A stretch of DNA of 22,617 bases, from NCBI GenBank assembly GCA_905250885.1, contig CAJNOQ010002799.1:1-22617 (forward strand), given 5' to 3'. A program made the position numbers and the translations under genes. Each line of letters starts with the position of its first letter. Positions within the stretch are counted from its first letter, which is position 1. The DNA is from Didymodactylos carnosus. Taxonomy: Eukaryota; Rotifera; Eurotatoria; Philodinida; Philodinidae. The notes beneath the pieces are model-generated. The model ran no database searches. It was given only the letters and a program-made list of their open reading frames with translations, and was not told where the DNA came from. Below are positions 9,660 to 18,530 of the stretch, one piece after another.

Positions 9660-10578
9660 ACTTATTGAACACAAAGGCTTATCGACAGAGTCAACGACAG
9701 TTATTACAAGAAGAAATTAATACGAAATATCCCACGCAAATGGAAAAAGTCATTCGACAGGTGAGGTGAGTAGTCGAAAATGGGCTCTCGCCGATGGGTC
9801 GAGTCCTCGGCGAGAGCCCATCGAGAACATACTTTCAGGTACTCGAAATACCCCTCGAACAAGTGGTTGGGATAAGAATTTATATCGAACGAAGAAACAG
9901 TATCAATATGCTTCTGATTTATGATTTATTTATGATTTATTGAGGGAATATCTGTCAGAACCCGTAAAAGCTATACCGGTAATTAGGCGCTTGGTGATCA
10001 AATTACTCCGTGAAACGTGAAACGCAGAATAAGAAGCTTATCGCATATGAACAAAAAGCAAAGTTGAAGATAGTTTTATCGGATAGAAAAGTAGTAACCA
10101 ATCTTTCTATTCATATGCTTACTGATGATGAAATAGATTGTTTAGCCAATGGTTTAAAATATGGGTTATTACCAAAAAAGGTAGACGAAATTAATATTAT
10201 AAGCAACGGAGAACAGTTTTTTCACAAAGTTACTGACATTTATCAGCATCACAAAGGATTACCCACAGACTTATGAGAGAACAATAAGTTAGAATTCTTA
10301 GTACAAAAGAAATGAATTTAGTCAGTAGGTGTCGTTCTTTGACTGACTAGTTCAAATATCAAGAACGCAACAAACGAGAAGAAGTGAAAAAGAACACAAA
10401 TCATGAATAGTACTATCACGTGCTCAAAAGTTTACCTTCAGATAAATCAATTACAACTCTTAGGCCTGACGAAGGAAGAGGCATTCTAGTTTTGGATAAA
10501 TTTCAATATTTGCGTAAAATGTACGAAATTCTAGATGGTAAAACAAAATTTACACAATTGTTCGATAAAATAGCTTAA
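9660..10578 (+). pseudogene. Penelope-like (Athena-type) retroelement remnant, N-terminal half
   Basis: Several plus-strand frames together encode the region upstream of, and at the start of, a Penelope-like reverse transcriptase. Frame 10010-10276 contains VTNLSIHMLTDDEIDCLANG followed by LKYGLLP, the conserved N-terminal block of these elements. After stops at 10274 and nearby, frame about 10419-10578 contains SLPSDKSITTLRPDEGRGI, LVLDKFQYLRKMYEIL and DGKTKFTQLF, the first RT block (the usual 'PDKGRG...MDK...Y' segment). Upstream scraps at about 9672-9770 and 9836-10010 read as basic, glutamine-rich protein with stops. The catalytic DD motif and the rest of the RT are absent; similarity ends at a 16-bp palindrome (10575-10590). 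Athena assignment rests on the host inference. Confidence 0.8.
9780..9821. repeat. 15-bp perfect hairpin inserted in the Penelope-like remnant
   Basis: ATGGGCTCTCGCCGA (9780-9794) and its exact reverse complement (9807-9821) flank a 12-base loop. It is GC-rich against an AT-rich background and interrupts the retroelement reading frame, so it is probably a later small insertion. Confidence 0.85.
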
Positions 10579-10590
10579 TATCGATATTAA
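10575..10590. repeat. 16-bp palindrome at the end of the retroelement similarity
   Basis: TTAATATCGATATTAA is a perfect palindrome exactly where Penelope-like similarity stops. The core ATCGATATT recurs at about 10722 and 10847. It may mark a junction. Confidence 0.6.
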
Positions 10591-10935
10591 ATATATGTTG
10601 ATGATGAATATTATGATAATTAATTTTTACATGACCAAGTAAATAACGTCGTATAAAATATGATTGTATATAATTAAAATCAAAATTTAATTGTCCATCA
10701 TGAGAATGAAATAATGATGCCATCGATATTTGTTGACAGGCAGGTAGGTAGGCAATCCCCAGGCAGATCTAAACATTACAGGCCTGACGCAGGCAGACCA
10801 GGCCTCAAAAGTGTCAGCCTACTTCGAGTCCTGATACAAATATCATTATCGATATTAAGCTGTATTAATGAATACTCCTTGAACATTCTGGATAATACAA
10901 TCTCAATACTTGTATAATTTTTTGTGAACTCGCTC
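10591..10935. other. no gene; AGGCAG/AGGCCT-rich stretch
   Basis: Positions 10735-10830 are unusually GC-rich and repeat AGGCAG and AGGCCTGA in both orientations, including AGGCCTGACGCAGGCAGACC followed by AGGCCT. Open frames on both strands here are short and repeat-derived. Nothing else is recognised. Confidence 0.45.
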
Positions 10936-11008
10936 ACATCGAGGAAGGATATGGACATATTCGTTATGCTATCAACTGAACGCAAATGTCCATATCCTTC
11001 CTCGATGT
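10936..11008. repeat. perfect 23-bp hairpin
   Basis: ACATCGAGGAAGGATATGGA plus CAT (10936-10958) is repeated as an exact reverse complement at 10986-11008, around a 27-base loop. The stem-and-loop size resembles a small-RNA precursor, but a recent short inverted duplication would look the same. Confidence 0.85.
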
Positions 11009-11076
11009 TAGTTGTTTTACATAAACCAACCCTTCATGAGTTCTGAAGAAAAGTAAAAAGAACAGAAGCCTGCGGC

Positions 11077-11320
11077 TTGTCCACCTAACGGTCTCATTTT
11101 TTCGCGCTTTTTCAAAGAAAAACCGTGACTCCGTGACAAAAAACGGTCAATGTCAAGGCGTCACGGTTTTTCTGGTTTTTCTTTGATTAATACAGATTAA
11201 TTAGAATAGTTTCGAACTTGACAAGCTATCACATCTTGTAGAGCAAACAATTTTCTACAAACTGGTATACTTGTTCAATTTTTGCCAGCTCGTCTTCACG
11301 CTTTTAGACACGCTTTTTCA
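11077..11320. mobile_element. fold-back family copy 2, lacking its right arm
   Basis: CGGCTTGTCCACCTAACGG and the following T-rich stretch match the end of the element at 4013-4586, and 11167-11319 matches its core at 4227-4380 with about 16 differences. Between them lies a private hairpin (GAAAAACCGTGA at 11117-11128 with its complement at 11161-11172). No matching right arm follows, so the copy is truncated or rearranged. Confidence 0.8.
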
Positions 11321-11541
11321 CGGGTAATCAATCTTTAGAATCAAACAAACACTCAATTCTCCCTTGCGTATCACTAGTGCTTTTATAGCCAGTCTCTTTC
11401 TAGAAAAGTAGGTGTGTTGTAGATACGCCGCCTCCTCTTTTATTTTTTTCGATTTTCTCAGTACAGAAGCACTTATGTTGAAAACGAAGGGGATATTTAA
11501 AGTCGAAGCATAGAGTCACAATTCTGGCTGAAGATTTTAAT
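11321..11541. other. no gene seen
   Basis: AT-rich spacer between two fold-back elements, without recognisable frames or repeats. Confidence 0.4.
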
Positions 11542-11754
11542 ATTTGCTACAGAAGCAGTTCGAAAGCTATAAACGCTAGAACATTATAAAGTTTATAGTT
11601 TTATAATGCTTGTGTGTGGGTTTTCTAGAGACCTGGTCTTTGGAAAACTCAGCTGGAAGTCTCTTTGAACTTTGTAAAACATACCATTGAAGAGAGCATA
11701 TCTGAAAACTTATAAAAAGTGTTTATAGTTTTTCGGACTGCTTCTGTAGCAAAT
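11542..11754. mobile_element. fold-back element, 213 bp
   Basis: The arms 11542-11577 and 11718-11754 are reverse complements with a few mismatches and one small indel (shared ATTTGCTACAGAAGCAG at the ends). Inside, ATTATAAA...TTTATAGTTTTATAAT around 11582-11611 forms another weak palindrome. It is too short to encode a protein; non-autonomous element inferred. Confidence 0.75.
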
Positions 11755-12250
11755 GTCTGCCTGGCCTATGCAAAAAGACAAATTTTTTATGTGGCAAAAA
11801 GAAACACAAGAAACAATTTGCGCCGACAAGATGATAATCTCCAATCATTACATGTCTTTTATTTCAAAATTTTCAAACTCGGATGCAGTTTCTCTTTAAA
11901 ATTTCAGAATTTTGGGAGTATTTTAAAAAGTCCGTAATATTTTTCATGGCTACAGCGTTTGGTTCTTTACAATATTTTCCTGGGTAGTTATCATAAGCGC
12001 AAGAAACTGTTGTATAATGTATTAGATCCAAAGCTTATCATAGTGCAGTTGATTTGCTGACCTATTTCTGATTAAATGATGCCCTAAACAGAGCAATAAC
12101 TAGAGAAATCTACAACTATACACAACTTCTATGCTGCTAAACACCAGTGTTTTTTTTTCTTATAGACTCTTACTATCTTTTATATTATTTTATAATGTTT
12201 TTACAATTGTAGGTGTATATGAGAAAAGCGAGGGTACATAAAGACATATG
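11755..12250. other. no gene seen
   Basis: AT-rich sequence with one open frame of about 70 codons (11719-11937) that starts inside the fold-back arm and has low-complexity composition (Phe, Lys, Ser). I do not regard it as a gene. Confidence 0.4.
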
Positions 12251-12254
12251 CTCC

Positions 12255-12370
12255 GATAGAAAATTTTCGGCGGCTGCGAATGAAATTTTTACCATAGGCG
12301 GCGCGAGGCTATGAAAATTTCCTGCGCTTTCGGCGGCGGCGTGTAAAAATTGGTTATCGGCGGTGAATAT
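12255..12370. repeat. CGG-rich minisatellite-like repeat alternating with AAATTT
   Basis: Four irregular units of about 23-31 bases each combine an A/T tract (GAAAATTT or TAAAAATT) with a GGCGGC block. The GC-rich blocks stand out in AT-rich DNA. The same word occurs in the other orientation at 18080-18530, so it is a dispersed family. Confidence 0.65.
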
Positions 12371-13081
12371 CATAATTTAAGTAAAACAACGTTCTCTTTC
12401 ATTTGTGGCACGTTCTTCGCGCACTAACTGTATCTGTACGTTGCCGTATACGAAAAGATAGAAACGCGCTGCTCTCTAGATACCTCAGGTAAGAGCGTAC
12501 TAACAGGGCTTGTCCAAGCGTGACGCTGTGACATTTTTGACACAGTAATTTGAGCTTTTCTCAAATAGTGTAAGAGCTAGAAATTTCGTTCTTGCGCCAT
12601 TCGACGCAGCTCGCCATACTCTACTTTTGGTATAAAAATGAAGGTATGTGGTTAAAGATTCGAATTTTTAGAACCGTTTTTCGGCGCGTGTAGCTGTGAC
12701 AAAAAAAGGCCCTAAATTCGAAGTGCTTCTCATCAAAAGCTATTTTGCTGCGAATTTAGAAGAACTAATAAAAAGCGCCTTGAGCAAAGTTTGTAGAGGA
12801 GTATATAAATCTCCGGCTTTTGTTTATGCCCTTTCTCTTTGCCATCGAGAATAAATAAATAAATAAATAACCGTATGGTTTGCTCCATTTTGACACAGAA
12901 CATAGCTTTTAGGATTTTAACAAATGTGTGTGGTTTCTGATTGCGGTCGTATGCACTGGTCTTTAGAACGTCTTGAATTCAATTTTATTAGAAACTAAAA
13001 ACATATCGTATTTCTTTGAAAGGCAACATCGCTAAAATGTGTACTTCTTTTATAGACATTTGAAGAAATAAAAGATTTCGA
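12371..13081. other. no gene; short repeats
   Basis: GGCTTGTCCAAGCGTGACG (about 12507-12525) resembles the terminal motif of the fold-back family at 4013 and 11077 and may be a third fragment. The remainder is AT-rich intergenic DNA. Confidence 0.4.
12851..12870. repeat. (ATAA)5 microsatellite
   Basis: Five perfect tandem copies of ATAA. Confidence 0.95.
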
Positions 13082-13087
13082 TTTATT
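13082..13087 (-). promoter_or_regulatory. possible polyadenylation signal of the FG-GAP gene
   Basis: AATAAA on the minus strand, 62 bases beyond the stop codon of the gene at 13149-14417. Distance and orientation fit. Confidence 0.5.
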
Positions 13088-13148
13088 CTCGTCTTTTTCT
13101 AACTTGAATGGTGTAAAATTGCCAAGTTGCCAAAATTTATGCAAGTTA

Positions 13149-14417
13149 TTAGTTGTGTAATAATCTGTAAATTGTTATTTGATTCTGTCCGTATGATGGT
13201 ACAAATATTTCTGGGTTGCCATCGTTGTCAATATCATCGCCACTTAATTGACCCACAGTAGATTCCACCTGATGAAATTTCGTCAAGGTATAATTCCAAT
13301 CTGCTACATCTTGACTTTGAGGTACTAAGAGATATGCACAACCATCATCGTCTCCGGATAATGCAATAACGGGTTTATGTTGATCATACATATCTACGAC
13401 GAGTGCACTACCGGGAGCACCACGTCCTTTTGATTCACTTAATGGTTTAAAATTCGTTGCTAAGGTGTGTTTCACAATTTCACCTGTGCGAAAATCATCG
13501 ATAGGTAATTCATATACAACAAGTGAACCATTCTTAATATCGTTACAAGGCACCAGCAATTCTACTCGTGAATCTCCATTTAAATCCGCTAGTGTTATAT
13601 CGAAAAATCCTTCGTCTGTGTCAATATCACGTTTAGAGATCTTTGTCGTATCATTCCAACCACCCTTTTCGTCCTCACTCCAGTACATCTGCAGTTTGCG
13701 ATTAAAATAACTATGTGTGAATAAAACGTTGTATGATCTTGATTCCACAGTTAATCTTGTAAATGCAACATGCGTGTCGGGACCATCAGCTATATGATTT
13801 ATGGTCCAATCTTTGTCACTCGAATTTTGCCCAGGATTTTTCAACCAAATGAGTTCACCAACAGGTTGACCAACAAGCGGAACATTAGCACGAGCAGTAA
13901 CGATATCAACATAACCATCTAAATCCATGTCGTTGAAGACGGCATCATGATAAAACCACAATTTCTGTTCATCGGGTACAAGTGGAATTGGCTGTTGACC
14001 TGTGAATGGAGGAGGGATGTGATATAAATTTCCTTTTGTTTTACTTGGCACAAGAAATCCATCGGGTACGATGATCGAATATGGAAATCCAAAAATACTT
14101 TCATCTGCTGCAATAATTCCATTCGGCCATATAATATCGCTCGTGATGACTTCAGGTTGTATGGGCGTCGTTAGACTATATTGAATATTAGGAACGTAGT
14201 AAACAGTATCAGTTGTGAATGGTATTGCATTGAACGAGGATATGTAAAAGTTCCAACTAGTCGAATTTAGGTTCCACGAAGGAAGAAGTGAGGTAAACCC
14301 TGGACGTTGTACTTCAAATTTATTTATCACCTTAGGTGTTATTGTCGAAAAGGTAAGATGGCATTTTATCACCAAAATCAAAAATAAAATAATGAAGTTG
14401 TCTGCTCGTATCGTCAT
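13149..14417 (-). CDS. secreted FG-GAP/VCBS-repeat protein
   Basis: An uninterrupted frame of 422 codons. I start it at the second ATG (14417) because the next residues (MTIRADN followed by FIILFLILVI) form a clear signal peptide; the first ATG at 14456 adds 13 polar residues and lies inside a hairpin. Three calcium-loop motifs of the FG-GAP/VCBS kind are visible (numbering from the upstream ATG): DMDLDGYVDI (176-185), DLNGDSRVEL (291-300) and DIDNDGNPEI (408-417), with a fourth blade suggested by ALSGDDDGCAYL (365-376). This predicts a beta-propeller. Five N-glycosylation sequons (NST, NSS, NDT, NGS, NYT) fit secretion. Similar folds occur in integrin alpha chains, in secreted bacterial and fungal proteins and in fungal aldos-2-ulose dehydratase; no catalytic residues can be assigned here. 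No intron is seen, which is unusual beside the intron-rich receptor and compatible with acquisition by transfer (inference). Confidence 0.85.
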   Translation of the reverse strand: MTIRADNFIILFLILVIKCHLTFSTITPKVINKFEVQRPGFTSLLPSWNLNSTSWNFYISSFNAIPFTTDTVYYVPNIQYSLTTPIQPEVITSDIIWPNGIIAADESIFGFPYSIIVPDGFLVPSKTKGNLYHIPPPFTGQQPIPLVPDEQKLWFYHDAVFNDMDLDGYVDIVTARANVPLVGQPVGELIWLKNPGQNSSDKDWTINHIADGPDTHVAFTRLTVESRSYNVLFTHSYFNRKLQMYWSEDEKGGWNDTTKISKRDIDTDEGFFDITLADLNGDSRVELLVPCNDIKNGSLVVYELPIDDFRTGEIVKHTLATNFKPLSESKGRGAPGSALVVDMYDQHKPVIALSGDDDGCAYLLVPQSQDVADWNYTLTKFHQVESTVGQLSGDDIDNDGNPEIFVPSYGQNQITIYRLLHN

Positions 14418-14430
14418 TCTTTTTCTATTC

Positions 14431-14473
14431 GTTGTACTTGTAGTTTTATATCTCATAAAACTACAAGTACAAC
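14431..14473. repeat. perfect 19-bp hairpin over the FG-GAP gene leader
   Basis: GTTGTACTTGTAGTTTTAT (14431-14449) and its exact reverse complement (14455-14473) flank the 5-base loop ATCTC. The upstream ATG of the FG-GAP frame (14454-14456) sits at the loop edge. In mRNA the stem would stand just before the preferred start codon. Confidence 0.9.
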
Positions 14474-14703
14474 TATATAGTATTTAGCATAAACGTAACT
14501 CCAGATGGCTATTCACATGAATCAATACATAGTGCAATCTTCGATCGTTTGTACCTGTGATGTACTGCGATATACTAACCGCGTAAAGACGTGATGTTGG
14601 CCACAAATTTGATTCTTTTATCATAGAACTGTCATAAAATCCTCTACCAAAAATGTACAAAGCCCTTTTTTAGCAATATGGAGGTGAAAATGCTTTTGGC
14701 TTC
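14474..14703. other. upstream region of the FG-GAP gene
   Basis: Contains CTATATAG near 14474-14481, which could act as a TATA-like element for the minus-strand gene. Nothing else is recognised. Confidence 0.35.
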
Positions 14704-15305
14704 TTTTTTTTTATATAAACTTTTTTATTTCGATGAAGTACAGTACAAATCGAGGCAATTGTCACATTACATGTTCATAGTTTGCTTAATACATGACTAA
14801 GAAATCTCAAGTTTATATCGTTACTGTAAAGATTAAGGGAAAGAGAACATATACGAGAAGAGGGAGAAAAACCACATTCAGTTGAGATATCACAGGTAAA
14901 GGTGAGAGTCATAGAAGTAGGCGCGAAATGTAAGTTTTTGGTAGCACAATGGAGTTGTGAAGATTATTTAAAACGGGCGGTGTTAGTTATAAATTGACAT
15001 ACTGCTTCATATATTTTGAAATAATTGGCTTTATTGAAGGATGATCTTAATAGAATAGTATTTTTATTAAACGGAATATTTAGTATTTTAAACTGATTAA
15101 TCAGGACGCTTCTATGAGAGGAATAGTTAGAGCAATCAAATAGAAAATGATTACAGTCTTCCTTAAAGGACACTGGTGGAGACAGAGATAAACAGTGGAG
15201 ACAGTAGGGAGATATAACACATTTTCTTTGGAATAGATAAAAATTTAACTGTGGAAAATCTACTCTTAAACGGCAAAAGCGGCATCTGTGCGCTGACTAG
15301 TTGTC
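14704..15305 (-). pseudogene. LINE ORF2 C-terminal remnant with poly(A)-like tail
   Basis: On the minus strand, frame about 15300-14964 has the C-terminal layout of many LINE ORF2 proteins: RVDFPQLNFYLF, then a CCHC cluster (SPYCLHC, with EDCNHFLFDCSNYSSHR downstream), ending FITNTARFK before the stop. An in-frame TAG lies near 15302. The nine T's at 14704-14712 are a poly(A) tract on this strand, which would be the 3' end of the element. The reverse transcriptase itself is absent, as in a strongly 5'-truncated insertion. Whether it belongs to the same family as the RT at 1085-1996 cannot be told, since the two do not overlap. Confidence 0.65.
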
Positions 15306-15714
15306 GATGGTATTTTTAAATGGTTCTCTGTAAATCTTTTGACTTCTCTTTTTAATTGCAATCAGAATTATTGTATAAAATGTTTGCGAAATTCGAAAAT
15401 TTGTGTAACCATCAGGTTACCGAAAAACATTTCTTTATTCTGAACAACTGGATTGAACTGATACTGCTATGAAATGGTATAAACTACAGCACCGGATGGT
15501 ATCTTGTTGCTTTAAAATGGTGATTGTCTCTACTATTTACGTGTAATGTCGCATCTGCTTCGAGTCCTAGACCTGGTATCATCTACTGACTTTTATGAAA
15601 CTCAAAAACGACTGGAACATAAGGTGACCTAGCACATCAACATAGTGTACAATTTTGGCTTGAGAGGCAAAAAGGGTTCAGAAAGTTTGAAAATATAGTT
15701 TTTATAGGTTTTAA
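15306..15714. other. no gene seen
   Basis: Intergenic AT-rich sequence between two decayed coding remnants of opposite orientation. No structured repeat recognised. Confidence 0.4.
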
Positions 15715-16222
15715 AGGTTGCTCCTTCCGATGGCGTCGTTGAAAAAGCTCTATGAAGAGTTTCTGTTTCATTTAATATGTTATCGCAAAAACTAAACAAT
15801 TTACATATAGAAAATAGTAAACTGCTAGCATTAACAGTCAACAAATAAAACCAATGAATATCTCAGTCCAATGTGTAGAAATGAAACTGGATCAAATACC
15901 ACAGATATTAAACAATTTTGTTATACCAGCGATGTCGACAATATCAGCAGCATTGTTGCAAGCAATTTCGGAACAGAGAACAGAATAAAAACTACCTTTG
16001 CATGATATATCAACGATACTGCATGATACAGTTGACAAAACACAAACATGTATTTCTGAAATGACTGATTTAGTTTCACATAGTGTTTTTCCACCACACA
16101 TCCACTGCATCTAGTAGAAATGCTATGATATCATCGTCACAGCCATACTCCACACGATCACAGTTTTCTTTTGAAGCGAGTGAAAGAAATGTTATCGAAA
16201 ATACAACACCTCAATGGACTTA
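15715..16222 (+). pseudogene. decayed reading frame of unknown family
   Basis: Protein-like segments follow each other on the plus strand in shifting frames: VAPSDGVVEKAL; then FNMLSQKLNNLHIENSKLLA; then a frame around ATG 15881 with MKLDQIPQILNNFVIPAMST and ISAALLQAISEQRTE, a stop, and HDISTILHDTVDKTQTCISE; then SSRNAMISSSQPYSTRSQFS, ending PQWT and a stop at about 16220. The composition (Gln, Asn, Ser, leucine heptads) suggests a coiled-coil and low-complexity protein such as a retroelement ORF1/gag-like protein, but no zinc knuckle or RRM is visible. At least three frameshifts and one stop would be needed. Minus-strand open frames across this stretch look like shadows. Confidence 0.35.
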
Positions 16223-17120
16223 AGTCATACAGCACAACCATTCGTATATAATATAGTTTTCGTAGAAATATAGTTTTCATACAATAGCTGATGCGCTGAT
16301 TATACTACTTTTAAAAAATTCAAAACACAATTTTACAGGTTCCACTACACCAGTTTACTGTCCCACCGTCAACCCCTTGGTAACACGGAACTGATTGATG
16401 TTATTGAAATAATTTTTCGTGTGGTTATGTTTTATAGTGCATTGGCGATGTTCATTACAATTTCCAAACTGTCTCACTCTGTTTTCGTATTCTACGACCT
16501 TTAAAATTTTGTAGAGTTTGGTTTAAAAGACTGATATTCAAGAGAGAATACTTGTCTGACGCAATTGTTTCGCGTGCACGAGGAATTCATTTTTTAAAAA
16601 TTAAGCTGATGACTAGCGCAATAAAATCTGAAAAAATAATCAGAACTCGAGTGCAAAATCGCCAGTTGGCAAAATAGCCAATAATGAATCGTGGTGGCTT
16701 GAATTGTAATACACTTTGTAACAAACTATCATCTTCGTTAGTGCAGAAGAATTTTTAGGAACGCGCGGAAATTTCGCACATCTTTATTTGTACTTTGCAA
16801 AGCTTCTTCCGATTGTTCTTCAGGACCTATCCCGTTATTTCGATCAATGAGTTCTGTCGCATGAAATATAATATTATGCACAGTCATAGGATACTTCATT
16901 CACCCACTAAAACTCTGTTGCGACAAAGAAAGCAAATTCTTTTTACAGAGTTGTTTTCACCTTTCTCTGTCGATTATTAACACACGCACTAACCAATGTC
17001 AAAATTACTCTTAATACACTTCAACATTAAGAAGTACAAATACGTTTGATCGATTTTGAAATGAAGCTATTAAGTAAAATAAAAGTGTTCTGCGAACAAT
17101 ACAAAGGGAAGATGGTTGAG
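16223..17120. other. no gene seen
   Basis: AT-rich. One open frame of 61 codons (16795-16980) has no recognisable motif and is not counted as a gene. Confidence 0.4.
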
Positions 17121-17122
17121 TA

Positions 17123-17208
17123 TGAGTCGAGGATAATTACGACCTATTCCCTTGACTGTAAGTCAGGATGTTATTCCGTTAACGGAAAGAGCTAAACTCA
17201 GCTTTTTT
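17123..17208. other. structured segment with tRNA-like features and a 14-bp palindrome
   Basis: CTTGA (17151-17155) and TCAGG (17163-17167) pair around the 7-base loop CTGTAAG, which has the form of an anticodon loop on either strand (GTA on plus, TAC on minus). TTAGCTC on the minus strand resembles an A box. TGAGT (17123-17127) and ACTCA (17196-17200) could form an outer stem, and a T6 run follows at 17203-17208. TTCCGTTAACGGAA (17174-17187) is a perfect palindrome. D and T arms cannot be folded in either orientation, so a working tRNA is unlikely. Confidence 0.25.
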
Positions 17209-18075
17209 ATTGCAATGCTGATAGTTACCTTATTTGTTTTGGCTACATTCTCTTCACCTTCCTTTTGTTTTAATGAGGTACATTTTCTTTTTGTTAAATA
17301 TTTATAAAACCTGGATTTTAAGAACTATGATGAGGTCTCTTTTACTGGATAATCGCGAGATATAACAATTGGTTAATTTCCAATAAAAACGTTATTATCT
17401 TCTGATCTATAGGGGATGAACACCTTTTCTTTTCCGCGAAATATAGTCGTAACTCTCCTCTATCTATGCTATGAAAATTCAGTGAGTTGGCTATTATTAG
17501 TTACTGATAGACATCTATCTTACGATCAAGTGTCACTTTTCAAAATCGAGGTCCTAGTCGGAAAAAAAATCATAACTCAGTCTAGCACTGTTCTCCTAAG
17601 TTCAAAATTTGCAACAAATAATCCGTAGTGCCAGTAAATTATTCGTAAATTTCAGAGAAAATATTTAAAAGAGAACGTTTTGAACTTTTTAGAGAACTCA
17701 AATTAATTGGGAGAGCAATTGAACGCATTTTGAATTAAACATATTATATACACTGTAAAAAAATCACATAATTTTCATTATTGGCAATTCTAACAAGATA
17801 ATGTAACAAATATTTTCAAAGAAAAAATAACAACTATTTCCACAAAAAACAAATGCTTATCGCATTAAAGTTAAACGTGCCCTTTTAGGTCGACCACGTT
17901 TTTACTGAAATTTGTGGTAAAACTATTATTAACTGATTGTTGAGATTAGTTTTGACGCATTGAAACAATTGTTGGAAGACATTATGCCAAGCAATTACGT
18001 CGATAAAAGCGGAAAAAAATAAGTGACCTCTGACTAGAATCGAATCAGCCCTATATACATATCATGAGTAGACCT
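17209..18075. other. no gene seen
   Basis: AT-rich intergenic sequence. An open frame of about 70 codons (17416-17628) shows no motif and is not supported by composition. Confidence 0.4.
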
Positions 18076-18079
18076 GTGC

Positions 18080-18530
18080 GCCGCGCCGCTGCCGCCGCCG
18101 CCGAAGGTGTCAACATTTTTTGGAACACGTCACCGCCGTTAGATTTTTGTGCCGCCGCCGAAGGCGTCCAAGTTTTGTGGGGGTCTTCGCCGTAAAAGCT
18201 TGCTTTAGCCTTCGTCGATAGGAAAAGTTTTGCGCAAAAATATCATGCGAAACGGGCGAAAGCACTGGTTCAGTATATCTCTGTCATCTATGTGCATAGC
18301 TATTACCGATATAAGATAAGAATCTTTATTAGCCATAATTTCAATGGTCTCATACACAAAAAGTATGATGAAATTGACAATGGATCTTGGTTTAAACTAA
18401 AGCTTTTTGTACTCAAATTTGGTTGCGGTTGGACCCTCCGCTAAAGATGGAAACCTTTAAATAATCTATTAGTCGCCGCCGCTGATTGAAAAACTTCTGT
18501 CACACGCCGCCGCCGATTTCCCTACCGATC
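18080..18530. repeat. GCC-rich repeat clusters
   Basis: GCCGCCGCC-type blocks recur at about 18080-18105, 18132-18160 and 18474-18520, separated by T-rich tracts. The unit GTGCCGCCGCCGAAGG occurs in nearly the same form twice. It is the reverse-complement relative of the CGG-rich repeat at 12255-12370. Confidence 0.65.

Noticed and set aside
10714..10985. Opposing short frames in the AGGCAG-rich stretch
   Set aside because: Derived from repeats and from the hairpin at 10936-11008; no protein features.
13465..14122. Open frames overlapping the FG-GAP gene (13465-13710 plus, 13919-14122 minus)
   Set aside because: Shadow frames of a clear 422-codon gene with signal peptide and calcium loops.
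15629..16110. Two minus-strand frames of about 71 codons
   Set aside because: The plus strand over the same stretch gives a more protein-like series of segments; the minus frames have no motif.
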